NCBI RefSeq assembly: GCF_013375155.1
Contig: NZ_JABXOF010000015.1
Location: 20,463-84,462, forward strand
Source of the DNA: Serratia ureilytica
GTDB taxonomy: Bacteria; Pseudomonadota; Gammaproteobacteria; Enterobacterales; Enterobacteriaceae
Length of the DNA stretch: 64,000 bases
Reading direction: 5' to 3'
Numbering within the stretch: the first letter of the stretch is position 1; the number at the start of each line of letters is the position of its first letter. Position numbers and translations under genes: made by a program. The notes beneath the pieces were generated by a model, which was not told where the DNA came from, searched no databases, and saw only the letters and a program-made list of their open reading frames with translations. Positions 62,741 through 64,000 of this stretch are shown piece by piece.

Positions 62741-63754
62741 ATGCATATACCACGTGTAATGGATTGGGAAACTTTGCTCGAAGAGTATTTTTTCTCAAAG
62801 GCGTTACGTCCAGAAACTGAAAAAAGTTATCGTCGCGTAGTCGCCGTTTTCAGGAAATTTATTGGATATGACACGTTACCGGATGAAGTTACGAACCGAG
62901 AGCTGATTTTGTGGCGTAGAGATATGCTGGGAAGGGGGATTACCACGAGTACCTGGAATAATAAGGCTCGCCATTTGCGTGCGATTTACAATCAGGGAAT
63001 AAAGAAAAAATGGTTAAATATAGAGGAGAACCCCTTAAACGAAACGCAAGTACCACCGGGTAGTAAGCGTAAAAAAATATTGAATCGTGATCAGTTGGTC
63101 AGGATTAATCTGGTGTTAGAGCAATTTGAAGAGCGCGAAAAACGTCAAGTGGGCAAAAGCCGCTCATGTGCTCTCTTTCCTGTTTGGTATTGGCGGACAG
63201 TTATCGATATTTTGCGTTCGACGGGGATGAGACAAAACCAGTTATTGCATATACGACTGATGGACATTGATCTTGAGGCAAACTCGATGTTGCTGTGTAA
63301 AGAAGGGAGTAAAACGCATCGCGAGTGGTTAGTTCCTATCGTCACTTTTGTCCGGGACCGCATGCGAATACTTGTTGAGCGCGCAATAGAACAGGGGGCC
63401 GAACCAGCTGATTACCTGTTCGATGTGGCGCGATTCTTGGCGCCATTGGGTGAGGTTGACTCCGAGCCGGCAATACAACCTGTTCGCTCGTTTTTCACCA
63501 GACTAACAAAAGAGTGTGGTTTTAAGGTTAGCCCACATCGGTTCAGGCATACCCTGGCGACTGAGATGATGAAGTCACCTGATCGTAATTTGGCAATGGT
63601 TAAAGGTCTGCTGGGACACCGGAGTGTCAGTACAACGATGGAGTATGTTGAGCTGGATTTGAAGATTACAGGTCAAGCACTTGAGAATGAATTGTCACTG
63701 TATATGGATGTCGCGCCCAACGGTAAAGAAGGGCTCAGACACGCCTTGACATAA
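62741..63754 (+). CDS. int: ICE integrase, tyrosine recombinase
   Basis: A 337-residue enzyme that inserts and excises the element. The N-terminal core-binding domain (about 5-100) precedes the catalytic domain. The catalytic residues are Arg in RSTGMRQNQLL, His-x-x-Arg in SPHRFRHTLATEMM, His in LLGHRSVSTTMEY and the nucleophile Tyr in that last block. AGGGAG stands eight bases before the ATG. It lies 199 bases from tRNA-Phe and reads toward it, as in SPI-7 and other elements that use tRNA-Phe. Confidence 0.93.
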   Translation: MHIPRVMDWETLLEEYFFSKALRPETEKSYRRVVAVFRKFIGYDTLPDEVTNRELILWRRDMLGRGITTSTWNNKARHLRAIYNQGIKKKWLNIEENPLNETQVPPGSKRKKILNRDQLVRINLVLEQFEEREKRQVGKSRSCALFPVWYWRTVIDILRSTGMRQNQLLHIRLMDIDLEANSMLLCKEGSKTHREWLVPIVTFVRDRMRILVERAIEQGAEPADYLFDVARFLAPLGEVDSEPAIQPVRSFFTRLTKECGFKVSPHRFRHTLATEMMKSPDRNLAMVKGLLGHRSVSTTMEYVELDLKITGQALENELSLYMDVAPNGKEGLRHALT

Positions 63755-63796
63755 CTTTAACAAGCTGTAAAAATCACCAGTGATCGAGAAAAGGAC

Positions 63797-63830
63797 GCCT
63801 GCGCTGACACACAGGCATCCCTTTTAAGAG
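63797..63830 (+). terminator. Weak terminator after int
   Basis: GCCTG and CAGGC pair around a 10-base loop, with outer GGA/TCC, followed by CTTTT. Modest stem. Confidence 0.35.
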
Positions 63831-63952
63831 GAACCTAGTTATTAACATCGAGTGTGCAAATTCGAAAAATACTGCGATATCAACCTGCTAGTTCCTTTGT
63901 TCCGCCCGTTAAAGGGATTACCTCTAACCAGCGTGCTTTCATGCAGAATAAG

Positions 63953-64000
63953 TGGTGCCCGGACTCGGAATCGAACCAAGGACACGGGGATTTTCAATCC
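63953..64000 (-). tRNA. tRNA-Phe (GAA), partial
   Basis: The last 48 bases are the complement of the 3' two thirds of an enterobacterial tRNA-Phe: anticodon stem-loop with GAA, variable loop, T arm (GGTTCGATTCC), acceptor strand and encoded CCA. The 5' part lies beyond the window. The 3' end of this gene is the usual attachment core for this ICE class, so one att site is here. Confidence 0.95.

Noticed and set aside
1..64000. CRISPR arrays, rRNA genes and prophage structural genes
   Set aside because: No regularly spaced identical repeats, rRNA-like blocks or capsid/tail genes were seen.

Overview
The window is the interior and one end of an integrative and conjugative element (ICE) of the SPI-7 / PFGI-1 / ICEHin1056 type, which uses a G-type (GI-like) type IV secretion system. 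The host is probably an enterobacterium of the Serratia, Yersinia or Pectobacterium kind. The evidence is the row of PFL_4697 to PFL_4711 family conjugation genes, an IS1 remnant, CvaA/CvaB-like secretion genes, and a tRNA-Phe gene of enterobacterial sequence cut by the right window edge next to a tyrosine integrase. The species cannot be fixed from this window.

Layout. 1-9747: left half of the mating-pair-formation operon, tightly overlapping, ending with the VirB4/TraC-type ATPase and a 134-residue protein. 9748-33478: cargo that splits the transfer cluster. It holds a type I restriction-modification operon (hsdM, hsdS, hsdR, leftward), a decayed mrr gene, two small unknown genes, a contact-dependent inhibition locus (cdiB, a 3650-residue cdiA, a membrane immunity gene), an orphan CdiA tip of TNT (NAD-glycohydrolase) type with an Imm63-like immunity gene, and the end of an IS1. 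33479-38307: right half of the transfer cluster, ending in TraG. 38347-42500: a DUF3742-like gene, a ribbon-helix-helix gene with a candidate operator, and a largely non-coding stretch with two copies of a structured element built of tandem pseudoknots that matches the STAXI motif, around a XerD-like recombinase gene. 42500-47940: accessory genes (DUF3085, ArdC antirestriction, a CbtA-like toxin, YubB/DUF1281 and unknowns). Seven of them carry variants of one leader RNA in which an arm can pair either with an upstream decoy or with the ribosome binding site. 48000-58860: an AT-rich acquired block holding a double-glycine-leader, glycine-rich microcin-like peptide with two glycosyltransferases and CvaB/CvaA-type export, then a divergently sourced four-gene signalling set (hybrid kinase, sulfite-oxidase-fold protein, GT9-like protein, HTH-receiver regulator with a frameshift). 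59522-64000: UvrD-like helicase, PFGI-1-class TraI-like protein, integrase and tRNA-Phe.

How it fits together. The transfer genes build the mating channel, and integrase and tRNA-Phe define the chromosomal junction. The middle accessory genes look like entry functions (antirestriction, toxin, single-strand-associated elements). The cargo is almost entirely competitive or defensive: restriction, CDI toxins and a candidate glycosylated microcin. The least explained parts are the leader family at 42.4-47.0 kb, the microcin locus, and the TraI-like protein that lacks the MobH histidine signature.
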